A stretch of 64,000 nucleotides of DNA from Campylobacter curvus. GTDB taxonomy: Bacteria; Campylobacterota; Campylobacteria; Campylobacterales; Campylobacteraceae. The position numbers were made by a program, and so were the translations under genes. Numbering within the stretch: position 1 is the stretch's first letter; each line of letters opens with the position of its first letter. Of this stretch, positions 1 through 7,649 are shown piece by piece. The DNA lies in the NCBI RefSeq assembly GCF_013372125.1, contig NZ_CP053826.1, positions 1,426,001-1,490,000 of the forward strand, in the 5' to 3' direction. The notes beneath the pieces were generated by a model, which ran no database searches, had not been told where the DNA came from, and worked only from the letters and a program-made list of their open reading frames with translations.

Positions 1-1
1 G

Positions 2-532
2 CAAACGGCGAAATTTACGCAAATTTTGGCTAAATTTAACCGCGTGCATAGCCTGACAAATTATAAAAATTTTGATGAGCAAATAAGCGACAGCATTAAG
101 CCGCTTGTTTGGCTAAAATTTTACCCAAAAACGGCGATCGATGTTGGCAGCGGGGCGGGATTTCCCGCGATATTTTTAGCGATGATTTTAAAGGATTGCC
201 AGTGGTGGCTTTTTGAGCCAAATGCGAAAAAATCATCATTTTTAAGCTACATAAAAGCCGAACTAAATTTGCAAAACGTGAATATAAAAAGCTGCAAGAT
301 CGAGGCGTGCAAGCCCTTTGTAGCCCAGCTTATCACCAGTCGCGCGCTGATGAAGACAAAAGAGCTGCTTAAAATTTGCCGCGGATTTTATGACGATGAG
401 ACGCAAATTTTACTCTACAAAGGAAGCAGCGTAGAGAGCGAGCTAGGCGGTCTTGACGCGCAAATTTACGGCGTCAAAAATAGAAATTATGTATTTTTAA
501 ATGTAAAACGAGGCTGGAAAGAAAATGAGTAA
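2..532 (+). CDS. rsmG: 16S rRNA (guanine-527-N7)-methyltransferase RsmG, 5' end outside window
   Basis: RsmG (GidB) uses S-adenosylmethionine to methylate N7 of G527 in the small-subunit rRNA. The visible part has the Rossmann SAM-binding motif [14 protein letters not shown] early in the protein, then [11 protein letters not shown] and a TSRAL segment typical of the family. The frame is open to the left edge of the window and a TTG at 26 is only an internal candidate, so the gene very likely starts upstream. The family is usually near 190 residues, so roughly the first 15-20 are missing. Its stop lies inside the start of the next small gene (overlap 525-532), suggesting translational coupling. 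Confidence 0.9.
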   Translation, partial: QTAKFTQILAKFNRVHSLTNYKNFDEQISDSIKPLVWLKFYPKTAIDVGSGAGFPAIFLAMILKDCQWWLFEPNAKKSSFLSYIKAELNLQNVNIKSCKIEACKPFVAQLITSRALMKTKELLKICRGFYDDETQILLYKGSSVESELGGLDAQIYGVKNRNYVFLNVKRGWKENE

Positions 533-725
533 AATTTTAATATTTTTGGCTATTTTGCTAGCCATTTATATCGTGTTTTTTAAAATGAAAAAGCGCGGCG
601 ATAAAGAGGCGCAAAATTTTGTAGAATGCGCCAAGTGCGGCACTTTCGTCGATATGAAAGAGACCGTTTTAAGTAGCGGCAGATATATCTGTAAAGAGTG
701 CATAAAGGATGAGCGATGCAGCTGA
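525..725 (+). CDS. Small membrane-anchored CxxC protein, PP0621-like
   Basis: A 66-residue protein with one N-terminal membrane segment (about residues 3-20), a short basic linker, and a cytoplasmic zinc-ribbon-like tail with two CxxC pairs (C35/C38 and C56/C59). This layout matches the PP0621 family of small conserved proteins, whose function is unknown. The four cysteines probably bind one zinc. It overlaps rsmG by 8 bases and the following gene by 10, so the three genes appear to be one transcript. No catalytic residues are recognisable. Confidence 0.6.
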   Translation: MSKILIFLAILLAIYIVFFKMKKRGDKEAQNFVECAKCGTFVDMKETVLSSGRYICKECIKDERCS

Positions 726-1090
726 TCGGTCACTGGCTAGTGCCCTACGAGCCCTTATTTTGGGTGCAATCCAAAAACGAAATTTCAAACGAGAGGCAAA
801 ATTTATTTAAATACGACGAGGACGCGATAGGACGCGCAAAGGAGCTAAACGCCGAATTTAGCGTCATTTGCCACTATGTGAGCGAGGCCATCATCGCAAA
901 CGCAGCAGGAGCGAAATTTATCGTTTGCAGCACCCACGAAGCCAAAGAGATCGCGGATCTAGCGCAGTTTTATCTCTTTGACAGCAAAATAGCCTGCGTG
1001 ATAAAAAGCGAGGACGAGCTTGAAAATTTGGCTAAATTTGGCGTAGATGCCGCGATATTCAGACAAGGCATCATCGGTGGAAATTTTTAA
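716..1090 (+). CDS. Conserved hypothetical protein in the rsmG-htpX operon
   Basis: A 124-residue soluble protein with no signal peptide or membrane segment. I do not recognise a named domain. The sequence alternates helix and strand, with hydrophobic strands at FSVICHYV, KFIVCSTH and KIACVIKS, as in a small Rossmann- or TIM-like alpha/beta fold. The ATG overlaps the stop of the preceding gene, and its own 3' end overlaps the likely GTG start of htpX at 1077, so it is co-transcribed with both. Similar proteins upstream of htpX in campylobacters, as far as I recall, are annotated only as hypothetical. Confidence 0.55.
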   Translation: MQLIGHWLVPYEPLFWVQSKNEISNERQNLFKYDEDAIGRAKELNAEFSVICHYVSEAIIANAAGAKFIVCSTHEAKEIADLAQFYLFDSKIACVIKSEDELENLAKFGVDAAIFRQGIIGGNF

Positions 1091-1730
1091 GACCTGTTTT
1101 TTGATGGTCGTTTTGATGCTGCTTTTTATCTTTGTAGGTGGCTATGTCGGCGGTCAGCAGGGTATGGTTATTGCCTTTTTAGTCGCACTTGGAATGAATT
1201 TTTTCTCATATTTTTTCTCCGACAAGCTCGTGCTAAAACGCTACAACGCCGTAGAGGTCAGCGAAAAAAATGCAAAAGGACTTTACGCGATAGTGCGTAG
1301 GTTGAGCCAAAATGCGGGTCTGCCGATGCCAAAAATATACATAATCCCCGAGCGAGCACCAAACGCCTTTGCCACGGGTCGCAACCCCAGCCACGCCGCA
1401 GTCGCCGTCACGGAGGGGCTTTTAAATCTGCTTAACGAAAACGAGATCGAGGGTGTGCTGGCTCATGAGCTAAGCCACGTGCGCCACTACGACATCCTCA
1501 CGGGCTCGATAGCCGCGGTGATGGCCGGAGCTATCGCGATGCTGGCAAATTTCGCAAAATTCGGCGCGGCTTCAGGCTCAAACCGCAACACACAAAAGGG
1601 CAACGCGGCCATAATGCTGATAATCGCACTCATAATGCCACTAGCTGCCACGATCATACAAATGGCGATATCCAGAGAGCGAGAATACAAAGCCGATAAA
1701 GGCGCAGCGCTACTGACAGGGCATCCCGAG

Positions 1731-1733
1731 TAG
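1731..1733 (+). other. In-frame TAG in htpX
   Basis: This TAG interrupts the HtpX reading frame directly after GHPE. Coding similarity to HtpX resumes in the same frame immediately downstream, so the codon replaced a sense codon (for example Trp or Tyr, one base away). Confidence 0.85.
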
Positions 1734-1872
1734 CTAGAAAGCGCCCTAAATAAGCTCGAAAACTACTCGAATTCATACACGATGCAAAACGCCTCGCCGC
1801 AAAGCGCGCATATGTTTATCATTAATCCCTTTGGCGGCATCAAAAATACACTAAGCACACTCTTTCGCACGC

Positions 1873-1882
1873 ATCCTATCCT
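1873..1882 (+). repeat. ATCCT tandem duplication that frameshifts htpX
   Basis: ATCCT occurs twice in direct succession (1873-1877 and 1878-1882). Removing one copy restores the normal C-terminal frame of htpX, so the second copy looks like a replication-slippage insertion. Confidence 0.85.
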
Positions 1883-2000
1883 AGCACGAACGATCGTATA
1901 GCCGAGCTAAGAAAGATAGAAGCGCAGCTTAAAAATCGATGATTTGCGGCTAAATTTAGCTTTTTAGCAAACAAAAGCGCCTAAGGGAAATCAAAATTTG

Positions 2001-2228
2001 ACCCCGTTTTAAAAAAAGTGTAGATATTTAAAAATTTTATGACGCCCTGGCGTAGTCAAATCTTAATGCGTTCGCAACGCTATGCTTACAGGAAGAACAC
2101 GGGCAGTGTTTTGAATAAGACGAAGTCGAAGCGTCCCCTTGGGCTACGAGTGGAACGAAGTAGAAAACTTCGCTCGAGGTATGGATGCGGTAGCTGACCG
2201 CCAAAATACGACAAGGACAGCTTTTATA
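2001..2228. repeat. Dispersed repeat family, copy A (degenerate)
   Basis: This gap between htpX and the next gene has no supported coding frame. It contains words shared with other gaps in the window: GTTTTAAAAAAAGTGTAGA (compare the ends of copies C, D and E), GGCGTAGTCAAATCTTA (compare copy E) and GCGGTAGCTGACCGC (compare copies B, D and E). It looks like a decayed member of the MITE-like family described under findings. Boundaries are approximate. Confidence 0.55.
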
Positions 2229-2240
2229 GTGGATAAAATT

Positions 2241-2642
2241 TCATTTTTGATTTAGACAATCAAGCCTCGTGATCTCATACTCAAACAAAAGCTTGCCGTT
2301 CTCATCGTAAAAAAGCTGCTGCAACGCGATATTTGCATCAAGCAAAGCAAGCACCTCTTTATCTTTGCAGGCCTCGCGCAGGTTTAAATTTTTAGTCTCC
2401 TGCGCATATTTTTTCAGTTCGTTTTCGTTAAATTTCGTGACCCAAGTCTTTTTCGTATCATTTACCCCGTATCTGTAGATCAAAGTATCAGAAACGTTTA
2501 AAATATCGTTTAACACGAGGTTTGAGTTGCATCTATGAGGTAAAGCTTTCTTATAAAATTTCGCGTATCTTTCCGCTGCCTGCTCGGCGCTTGAGGCAAA
2601 TGAAATTTCACACAAAATTAGCAAGAAAATGGCTATTCGCAA
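2241..2642 (-). CDS. Secreted hypothetical protein, paralogue of the upstream neighbour
   Basis: A 133-residue protein with a cleavable-looking signal peptide (MRIAIFLLILCEISFASS), so probably periplasmic. After the signal it shares a pattern with the gene just upstream (2633-3064): a helix ending in LPHR, a Y..NDT motif in the middle, a central cysteine, and a C-terminal D-x-C close to the end. The two genes overlap by 10 bases. I see no known domain; the paired cysteines could form a disulfide. The role is unknown. Confidence 0.6.
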   Translation of the reverse strand: MRIAIFLLILCEISFASSAEQAAERYAKFYKKALPHRCNSNLVLNDILNVSDTLIYRYGVNDTKKTWVTKFNENELKKYAQETKNLNLREACKDKEVLALLDANIALQQLFYDENGKLLFEYEITRLDCLNQK

Positions 2643-3064
2643 CTTCTTTTGTCCATTTTGATATCAAAAAAATGCCTACCATCAAGCGCGTATCGACCCT
2701 TTAGCGTTATGCCGCGATTTAGCACCGCGTGAGATATCGCCGTAGCACATAAAGCGGCCTTGCCATTTTCGTAAAATTCTTTTTTCAAGGATCTGATCTC
2801 GTTTGCGCTATATCGCGAAATTTTTCTATTTTCGGTATCGTTTAGCGCGAAATTTGCCTCAATATCAAGCCCCTTGTAGCTAAGCGACTGCAAAGTCACC
2901 ATCTCATCAACTCTATGAGGCAGGTTTTCCTTTGCTAACTGCGCGATAAAGGGCGGTATTTGCTCGGTTTTTAGGCTTGCTAGTATCTGCTCGTAAAATT
3001 TTATCTCGTTCTCGTCTATGCCAAAGGCGAAGCACGCCAAAAATGCCAGAATGATCTTTCTCAT
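2633..3064 (-). CDS. Secreted hypothetical protein, first of a paralogous pair
   Basis: A 143-residue protein with a short signal peptide (MRKIILAFLACFAFG). The mature part is helical at first (FYEQILASLKTEQIPPFIAQLA), then LPHR, a strand-rich middle containing ALNDTENRK, a central cysteine (KAALCATA) and a final KMDKRSCE. The same order of landmarks is seen in the downstream gene, so the two look like a tandem duplication that has diverged strongly. A TAGAAT -10-like hexamer lies at 3086-3091 on the minus strand. The fold resembles small periplasmic lipoprotein-like proteins, but no family is recognised. Confidence 0.6.
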   Translation of the reverse strand: MRKIILAFLACFAFGIDENEIKFYEQILASLKTEQIPPFIAQLAKENLPHRVDEMVTLQSLSYKGLDIEANFALNDTENRKISRYSANEIRSLKKEFYENGKAALCATAISHAVLNRGITLKGRYALDGRHFFDIKMDKRSCE

Positions 3065-3125
3065 CGATTTCCTTTAAATGATGTTATTCTAGCCGTAAAT
3101 TTTAAAAATTTAGTAAAGATCGCAT

Positions 3126-4139
3126 TTAGACGAATTTTCGTTTGATGTTTGGTGAGAGTTTTACCAAAATGTCGTAGTTTATCGTATCAAAATATCGCGC
3201 CCAAACGTTAGCATCGTCAAACACGCAGACCCACTCGCCCGCGTCCTCACAGCTAAAGCTGTCCATCGACATCTTGCCAAGCATCGCCTTGCCGTTTGCA
3301 AGCGGCAGCTCGCCATCTCCAGCGTATCTAAGCAGCCCGTCACCGTATCCTAGATCGTAAGTAGCGATATTTATATCTTTATCGGCGCAAAATTTAGCCC
3401 CGTAGCCTACGCATTGACCCGCTTTTAGCACGCGTTCACTCACCTTTTGCGCCCAGAGGCTAAGCACCGGTTTTAAATTTAGACTCTCATTAAACTGCGC
3501 GTATCCGTGCTGAGCTATGCCGACTCTGACCATATCGTCGTCAAATTCGCTAAATCTCTCGAGCGCGGCGGAGTTGTGCGAGTGAAAGATCGGATGAGGC
3601 ATGGAGAATTTCTCGCAAAGCCTTAAAATTTCGGCCTTTGCCTCTTTGAAATTTTGCTTTTGCACGAAATAATCAGCGTTCATCTCATCGCTCGCGCGAA
3701 AATGCGTATATGCGCCCTCAAGCGCCAAATCCCTCTCTTGTATGAGCCCGAACGCCGCTTCAAGCTCGCTAAATTTTAGCCCGTTTCTGTGCATATTCGT
3801 ATCTATGACTAGATGTATGCGCGTGCCATGCTTTATGCGGCTAAGCGCCTTCATATCGTTTATGGCGTATATAAAATTTTGATCTTCATCGCCGTTTGCG
3901 ATATGCGAAAGGATCAAAATTTTCTCGAAATTTCGCTGTATTTCAAGAGCTTCGCTCTGGCTTTTTACAGCACAAAATTTTATTCCGAATTCGCTCGCCG
4001 CAGCGGCTATCAGCTTTGCGCCGTGTCCGTAGGCGTTGTCTTTTAGCACGAGCATGACGCGCTCTTTGCCGCCGGCTTTGTTTGAAATTTGCGTTAGGTT
4101 GTGGATATAGGCTTTTTTATTTAAACGTATCTCAGACAT
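3126..4139 (-). CDS. alr: Alanine racemase
   Basis: This PLP enzyme interconverts L- and D-alanine for peptidoglycan. The PLP lysine is K33 in VLKDNAYGHG. The downstream GYGAKF carries the catalytic tyrosine, and MLGKMSMDSF is the family's C-terminal-domain motif. At 337 residues it is slightly short compared with the usual 350-380, and the C-terminal domain looks compact. Its start overlaps the end of the 81-residue gene by 8 bases, which in turn overlaps the Pgp2-like gene, so wall-precursor synthesis and wall trimming share a transcript. Confidence 0.93.
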   Translation of the reverse strand: MSEIRLNKKAYIHNLTQISNKAGGKERVMLVLKDNAYGHGAKLIAAAASEFGIKFCAVKSQSEALEIQRNFEKILILSHIANGDEDQNFIYAINDMKALSRIKHGTRIHLVIDTNMHRNGLKFSELEAAFGLIQERDLALEGAYTHFRASDEMNADYFVQKQNFKEAKAEILRLCEKFSMPHPIFHSHNSAALERFSEFDDDMVRVGIAQHGYAQFNESLNLKPVLSLWAQKVSERVLKAGQCVGYGAKFCADKDINIATYDLGYGDGLLRYAGDGELPLANGKAMLGKMSMDSFSCEDAGEWVCVFDDANVWARYFDTINYDILVKLSPNIKRKFV

Positions 4140-4377
4140 TAAAATTCACATCAAATGCGTCATAAACATCGGGCAAGAGCTTTCTTAGGCTGTAATCATA
4201 AGCGTAAAATCTCGCGTAGATCTCTTTTAGATCCGCTTTTTTCACGGCGTCAAAGTCAAAAACATCAGTGCCGTTTTTCTTTGGCACTTGCCTGTCCAGC
4301 TCGGCGAAAAATTCGCCCCTTGCCTTTAAAATCGCCTCTATTTTTTGTTTTACTACATTTTTATCTTGCATTTTCAC
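4132..4377 (-). CDS. 81-residue conserved hypothetical between pgp2 and alr
   Basis: A small, charged, mostly helical protein with no signal peptide, so cytoplasmic. It has a lysine-rich N-terminal helix (NVVKQKIEAILKARGEFFAEL) and an aromatic C-terminal half (IYARFYAYDYSLRKLLPDVYDAF). Its ATG overlaps the stop of the Pgp2-like gene (4374-4377), and its stop overlaps the alr start. This tight coupling implies a real gene. No motif indicates an activity; by position it might modulate or accompany the wall enzymes, which is inference only. Confidence 0.6.
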   Translation of the reverse strand: MKMQDKNVVKQKIEAILKARGEFFAELDRQVPKKNGTDVFDFDAVKKADLKEIYARFYAYDYSLRKLLPDVYDAFDVNFNV

Positions 4378-5339
4378 TCCTCGATAAAAATTTTCATATC
4401 ATTGCCGTAAAGCTTGACATAAAGTGTCTTTTGTCCCGCAAATTTATGCGTAGCGCTCGCATAATCCTCAAAAAAGCTCACGCGAAAAAGCTTATCTTTT
4501 TTGAGATTCGGATAAGGCGTGATGAGAAAATTCGAAAACGCTATGCTCTTGCTCTCTTTTCGTGCAAATATCGATTTTTTCATACTTTTGAAATTTTCTA
4601 AGCTCATACCGTCGTAGCGCGCGAAATCTTTATCGTAAAATTTCAAATAGCTGTCTATATCGTTTTCGATCCATGTCTTTTTCCATGTAAAAAGTCCCGA
4701 TATGATCGCGGCTATTTCACTTGCATTGGTCTGAGGCCTCACGTCCTCGTATATGAGTGCCAGCGTCTTTTTGTGGTCGATAACCTTGTCAAATTTCATC
4801 AAAATGTCATTTTCCATCGCGACGCAGCCCTTGGTTTTTAGCTCGTCCGTCCTTTGTCCGTCAAGCGGATAGCCGTGTATCCAGATGCCTCCGCCGTTTC
4901 TTTTGGCGAGTTTATCGAGTAAATTAGGGTACGAAAGCGAAAAGGCAAGAGGCCCTAGATACGGGTCGCTTGGCGTAAATCTGCGCGTAAGCTGATAGAC
5001 TCCCACAGGCGTTTTTAGATCGCCCTCTAAGAGCTTGTCTCCGCTTTTGCCCACTATCACGCCGGTATCAAAAACGCGTTCCAGTTTGCCGTTATCATAA
5101 GAAAGCACTTCCAGCTTTTTGCCCGTTTTATCGACTACCGCAAGCAGCACCTCGTTGTCGTAGTAGCCGTATTTTACGTCTTTGCCATCAAGTCTTTTAG
5201 CCCAGTATTCTTTACTTAAAACATTTTTCTCTATCGCCTTTATGACGGCGCCAGCACCGCTTTTAAGATAGATATCCTCGTAATTTTGAGCGCTAAGGCT
5301 CGCCGCCAGTATGAAAAAAGGGAAAATTATTTTTTTCAA
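4374..5339 (-). CDS. pgp2: Pgp2-like peptidoglycan LD-carboxypeptidase (YkuD fold)
   Basis: In C. jejuni, Pgp2 trims tetrapeptides to tripeptides in the wall and is needed for helical cell shape. This 321-residue protein starts with a signal peptide (MKKIIFPFFILAASLSA). An LD-transpeptidase/YkuD domain carries the catalytic pattern IWIHGYPLDG ... TKGCVAM with the nucleophilic cysteine. The C-terminal third (from about residue 205) resembles the NTF2-like domain of Pgp2. Length and domain order fit the family. It heads a three-gene overlapping operon with the 81-residue protein and alr. An LD-transpeptidase activity is the alternative, but the NTF2-like tail favours Pgp2. Confidence 0.8.
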   Translation of the reverse strand: MKKIIFPFFILAASLSAQNYEDIYLKSGAGAVIKAIEKNVLSKEYWAKRLDGKDVKYGYYDNEVLLAVVDKTGKKLEVLSYDNGKLERVFDTGVIVGKSGDKLLEGDLKTPVGVYQLTRRFTPSDPYLGPLAFSLSYPNLLDKLAKRNGGGIWIHGYPLDGQRTDELKTKGCVAMENDILMKFDKVIDHKKTLALIYEDVRPQTNASEIAAIISGLFTWKKTWIENDIDSYLKFYDKDFARYDGMSLENFKSMKKSIFARKESKSIAFSNFLITPYPNLKKDKLFRVSFFEDYASATHKFAGQKTLYVKLYGNDMKIFIEE

Positions 5340-5431
5340 TCAAAACCCCGAATTGTGAAATTTAATCCGTAATTATAGCTTAAAATTTATATTTTTCACG
5401 CCTTTAAACATAAATTTAGGTCATTAGATTG

Positions 5432-5437
5432 TATAAT
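5432..5437 (+). promoter_or_regulatory. -10 box upstream of the copper chaperone gene
   Basis: TATAAT preceded by TG, 38 bases before the ATG at 5475, with a good AAAGGA ribosome site between. It lacks an obvious -35, as is usual for Campylobacter sigma-70 promoters. Confidence 0.6.
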
Positions 5438-5474
5438 TTAAAAATTATTATCAAATCTCTTTAAAGGAAAAAAT

Positions 5475-5906
5475 ATGAAAAAATTTGTTTTAGCGGCTAT
5501 TTTCGCGGCTTTTGGCGGTATGAGCCTATTTGCGGGCGACATCAGCATCGACAACATCAGAGCCAGGGACACTAAACCGGGCACTAACAACAGCGCTATC
5601 TTTATGAATATCAAAAATAGCTCAAATGCCGATGTAAAGCTAGTTAGCGTCAAATCAAGCGTCTGCAAAAGCACCGAGATGCACACTCATAAAATGGCAG
5701 ATGGTATGATGGCGATGGTGCAGGTAAAAGATATCGACGTGCCTAAAAATGGCGAAGTGATGCTGGCTCCAGGCGGCCTTCATGTCATGCTCATCGATCT
5801 TAATAAACCTCTAAAAGACGGCGACAAAGTCGATCTTGAGCTAAAATTTAGCAACGGTGAGACGATGAAATTTGACAGCATCAATGTGACTAAAAATTTC
5901 AAATAA
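5475..5906 (+). CDS. Periplasmic copper chaperone, PCu(A)C family
   Basis: PCu(A)C proteins bind Cu(I) in the periplasm and deliver it to the CuA or CuB site of cytochrome c oxidases together with Sco1. This 143-residue protein has a signal peptide (about residues 1-20). The conserved Met/His set is spread over EMHTHKM, GMMAM and GGLHVML, which fits the family's H-M-x-M-H-x-M pattern. Its TAA overlaps the next ATG by one base (5906). The following genes include Sco1/SenC, so the cluster is an oxidase-copper assembly operon. Confidence 0.85.
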   Translation: MKKFVLAAIFAAFGGMSLFAGDISIDNIRARDTKPGTNNSAIFMNIKNSSNADVKLVSVKSSVCKSTEMHTHKMADGMMAMVQVKDIDVPKNGEVMLAPGGLHVMLIDLNKPLKDGDKVDLELKFSNGETMKFDSINVTKNFK

Positions 5907-6373
5907 TGAAAAAGTTCCTAGTCCTTTTTTCGTTTTTATTCATAGCGGCGGGGCTATTTTGGGTTTGTTATAAATTTTTTATGACAAGCAGCGACGATCC
6001 GCCTGAATTTGCAAATTTCAGCACTACGCTAGAGCCTTTGGCGTGCGATATGAACAAAGCCGCGTGCCCTGTGGATTTTAACGGCGAGCAGCTGAAATTC
6101 GAGCTCAATCCAAAGCCGATCTACGCGATGAGGCCGGTCACTTTAAAGATCACTGGCGGCGCAAAGCTAGCCCTTAAAGAGCCCGGTCTTGAAATTTACG
6201 GATTAAACATGGACATGGGCGTCATACGCGCGAAGCTAGAGCAAAAAGGCGACGATCTAGTCGCTCAGGTCGTGCTTAGTGCCTGCGTGGTCGATATCAT
6301 GCGTTATAGATTTGACGTGACGGATAAAGGCTCTAAGATAGGGCTTCACATAGACTTTGACCTTAAAATTTAG
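5906..6373 (+). CDS. Membrane-anchored hypothetical protein in the copper/Sco operon
   Basis: A 155-residue protein with one N-terminal membrane helix (about residues 3-24) and a periplasmic domain with an extended, strand-rich look. Three cysteines are visible in the periplasmic part (ACDMNKAACPVDF and LSACVVDI). The phrase LEIYGLNMDMGVIRAKLEQ, with a Met-rich stretch, would suit metal contact. Its place between a PCu(A)C chaperone and Sco1 recalls the C. jejuni Cj0909-Cj0911 arrangement (from memory). Function unknown; a role in copper handling or oxidase maturation is inferred from context. Confidence 0.65.
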   Translation: MKKFLVLFSFLFIAAGLFWVCYKFFMTSSDDPPEFANFSTTLEPLACDMNKAACPVDFNGEQLKFELNPKPIYAMRPVTLKITGGAKLALKEPGLEIYGLNMDMGVIRAKLEQKGDDLVAQVVLSACVVDIMRYRFDVTDKGSKIGLHIDFDLKI

Positions 6374-6383
6374 GAGGCAGCGG

Positions 6384-6926
6384 ATGAAAAGGGTGTTTGG
6401 ATTTTTGGTATTTTTGCTCATTTGCGGTGGGGCTTTGTTTTTGCTCATTAAGCCAAACAAATACGACTTCACCGCCGACTCCGCAAACGGTCAGGTGACT
6501 CTTAAAAATTTTGACGGCAAATACAAAGCCATATATTTTGGCTTTCTCTTTTGTCCTGACGTTTGTCCGACGACGCTCTCGCTTTTGGGCGAGCAGCTAG
6601 AAGCGCTAAAACGCGATGACTTCGAGCTTATCTTCGTCACTCTCGATCCAGAGCGCGACACTCCGGAAAATTTGACCTTGATGGCGCAAAATTTTTACAA
6701 AAACTCGATCGGCCTCAAGATGAAAAATTTAGCCCAAGTCACGAAACATTATGGGGTGAAATTTAAAAAAGTCCAGCTCAAAGACTCCGCGCTAGACTAC
6801 TCTATCGCACATAGCTCGTCGATCTATCTGCTCGATAAAGAGGGGAAATTTTTCAGCGAGATTTCAAATCTGACAAAAGACAACATCAAAGAAAACCTAC
6901 AAAATATGATCAAAGAGCGACCTTGA
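6384..6926 (+). CDS. Sco1/SenC copper-dependent thioredoxin-like protein
   Basis: Sco proteins carry copper or reduce the CuA cysteines during cytochrome oxidase assembly. The start is ATG 6384, preceded by AGGAGG; an in-frame extension to 6357 would overlap the previous gene and lacks a ribosome site. The 180-residue product has an N-terminal membrane anchor (about residues 3-22), the CxxxC pair C57/C61 in FCPDVCPTTL, and the conserved distal His, H143 in IAHSSSIYLL. All three copper ligands are therefore present. It is third in the copper chaperone operon. Confidence 0.88.
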   Translation: MKRVFGFLVFLLICGGALFLLIKPNKYDFTADSANGQVTLKNFDGKYKAIYFGFLFCPDVCPTTLSLLGEQLEALKRDDFELIFVTLDPERDTPENLTLMAQNFYKNSIGLKMKNLAQVTKHYGVKFKKVQLKDSALDYSIAHSSSIYLLDKEGKFFSEISNLTKDNIKENLQNMIKERP

Positions 6927-6964
6927 GCCTACTTTAAGCGTCGCGAGATCAAAAAAGGATAATC

Positions 6965-7357
6965 ATGAACAAAATTTCAAAATTTACGCTATGCCTCGTG
7001 CTTTGCGTAAGCGCAGCATTTGCCAAAATAGAAACTCTCGAGGCCTCTCCTCAAAATGTAGAGAAATTCGAACAGATCGTCGACGTGAGGACTCCTAGCG
7101 AATGGCAAGAAACCGGCGTCATCAAAGGCGCGAAGCTAGTTACGCTAGTTAATGACAAAGGCAAATTTCTAGCCAAGCTAAAAGACTCGGGCGTTGATCT
7201 TAGTAAACCGGTAGCTTTTATCTGCAGGAGCGGACGCAGAAGCCTAGCTGCAGCAAACCTCGCAGATAGCGCGGATGCCAATATAACAAACCTGGACGGC
7301 GGCATGAGCGGGCTCATCTCAAAAGGCTACAAGACCGAGCCTTACAGCGGTAAATAA
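6965..7357 (+). CDS. Periplasmic rhodanese-like protein
   Basis: A single-domain rhodanese of 130 residues with a signal peptide (MNKISKFTLCLVLCVSAAFA). The entry motif VDVRTPSEW and the active loop CRSGRRS, with nucleophile C87, are intact. Rhodaneses move sulfane sulfur. A periplasmic one next to copper/oxidase genes, in a genome that also has a polysulfide-type reductase, could serve sulfur carriage or thiol repair; that is inference. It sits 38 bases after the Sco gene and may share the transcript. Confidence 0.85.
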   Translation: MNKISKFTLCLVLCVSAAFAKIETLEASPQNVEKFEQIVDVRTPSEWQETGVIKGAKLVTLVNDKGKFLAKLKDSGVDLSKPVAFICRSGRRSLAAANLADSADANITNLDGGMSGLISKGYKTEPYSGK

Positions 7358-7400
7358 ACGGGTTTTATTTACGCTAAAAGCTGTATCATTTTAAAAAAAA

Positions 7401-7625
7401 TTGGCTCTGTTATAAAATTGACACTTGCTTCGCAAACCCTGTTCGCTCCGCAAAGCGCCGAACATGTAGCACGATTTACGCGCTCAGCTACCGCTTCCCT
7501 GTCCTCGTAGCGAAGTCTCGTTACGAGTGCGTAGCACGAAGTAAAAATCGGCGGCGATAGCGTCGCTTCACAAGGTTTGACTTCGCTTTGAAAGCTAAAA
7601 GTCAATGAAATATTTTAACAGATCC
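7401..7625. repeat. Dispersed repeat family, copy B
   Basis: A 225-bp non-coding block between the rhodanese and nitroreductase genes. It begins TTGGCTCTGTTATAA and ends TTTTAACAGATCC, so the ends are imperfect inverted repeats. Bases 7484-7575 match the reverse complement of 26494-26588 exactly apart from one extra CGG in the latter. The core word CAGCTACCGCTTCCCTGTC is the reverse complement of words in copies D and E. Short hairpins (CTCGTA ... TACGAG) occur inside. No coding frame is supported. Confidence 0.85.
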
Positions 7626-7649
7626 TAAAAATTTTATAAAGGAGAGACA

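Larger units (their letters stand above)
1077..1942 (+). pseudogene. htpX: htpX membrane zinc metalloprotease, broken by TAG and a 5-bp duplication
   Basis: HtpX is an inner-membrane M48 zinc protease that degrades damaged membrane proteins. The likely start is GTG at 1077, giving MEIFKTCFLM. Two N-terminal membrane segments, the zinc motif HELSH (about residue 130) and the third-ligand region REREYKAD are intact. A TAG at 1731-1733 follows GHPE, where the family continues. The same frame then encodes a normal HtpX tail ([18 protein letters not shown]) up to about 1872. There a tandem ATCCT duplication (1873-1877/1878-1882) shifts the frame. Skipping 5 bases restores a normal ending, [19 protein letters not shown], and a TGA at 1940-1942. 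The two lesions make this a pseudogene, or a protein shortened by about 65 residues that keeps its catalytic site. Confidence 0.85.

Noticed and set aside
1731-1733. Selenocysteine- or pyrrolysine-type recoding at the htpX TAG
   Set aside because: There is no recoding context, and the same gene has a second, frameshifting lesion downstream, which points to simple decay.
7369-7605. Minus-strand frame of 78 codons
   Set aside because: It covers repeat copy B; the shared sequence in copy D does not keep the frame because of the indel and later divergence.
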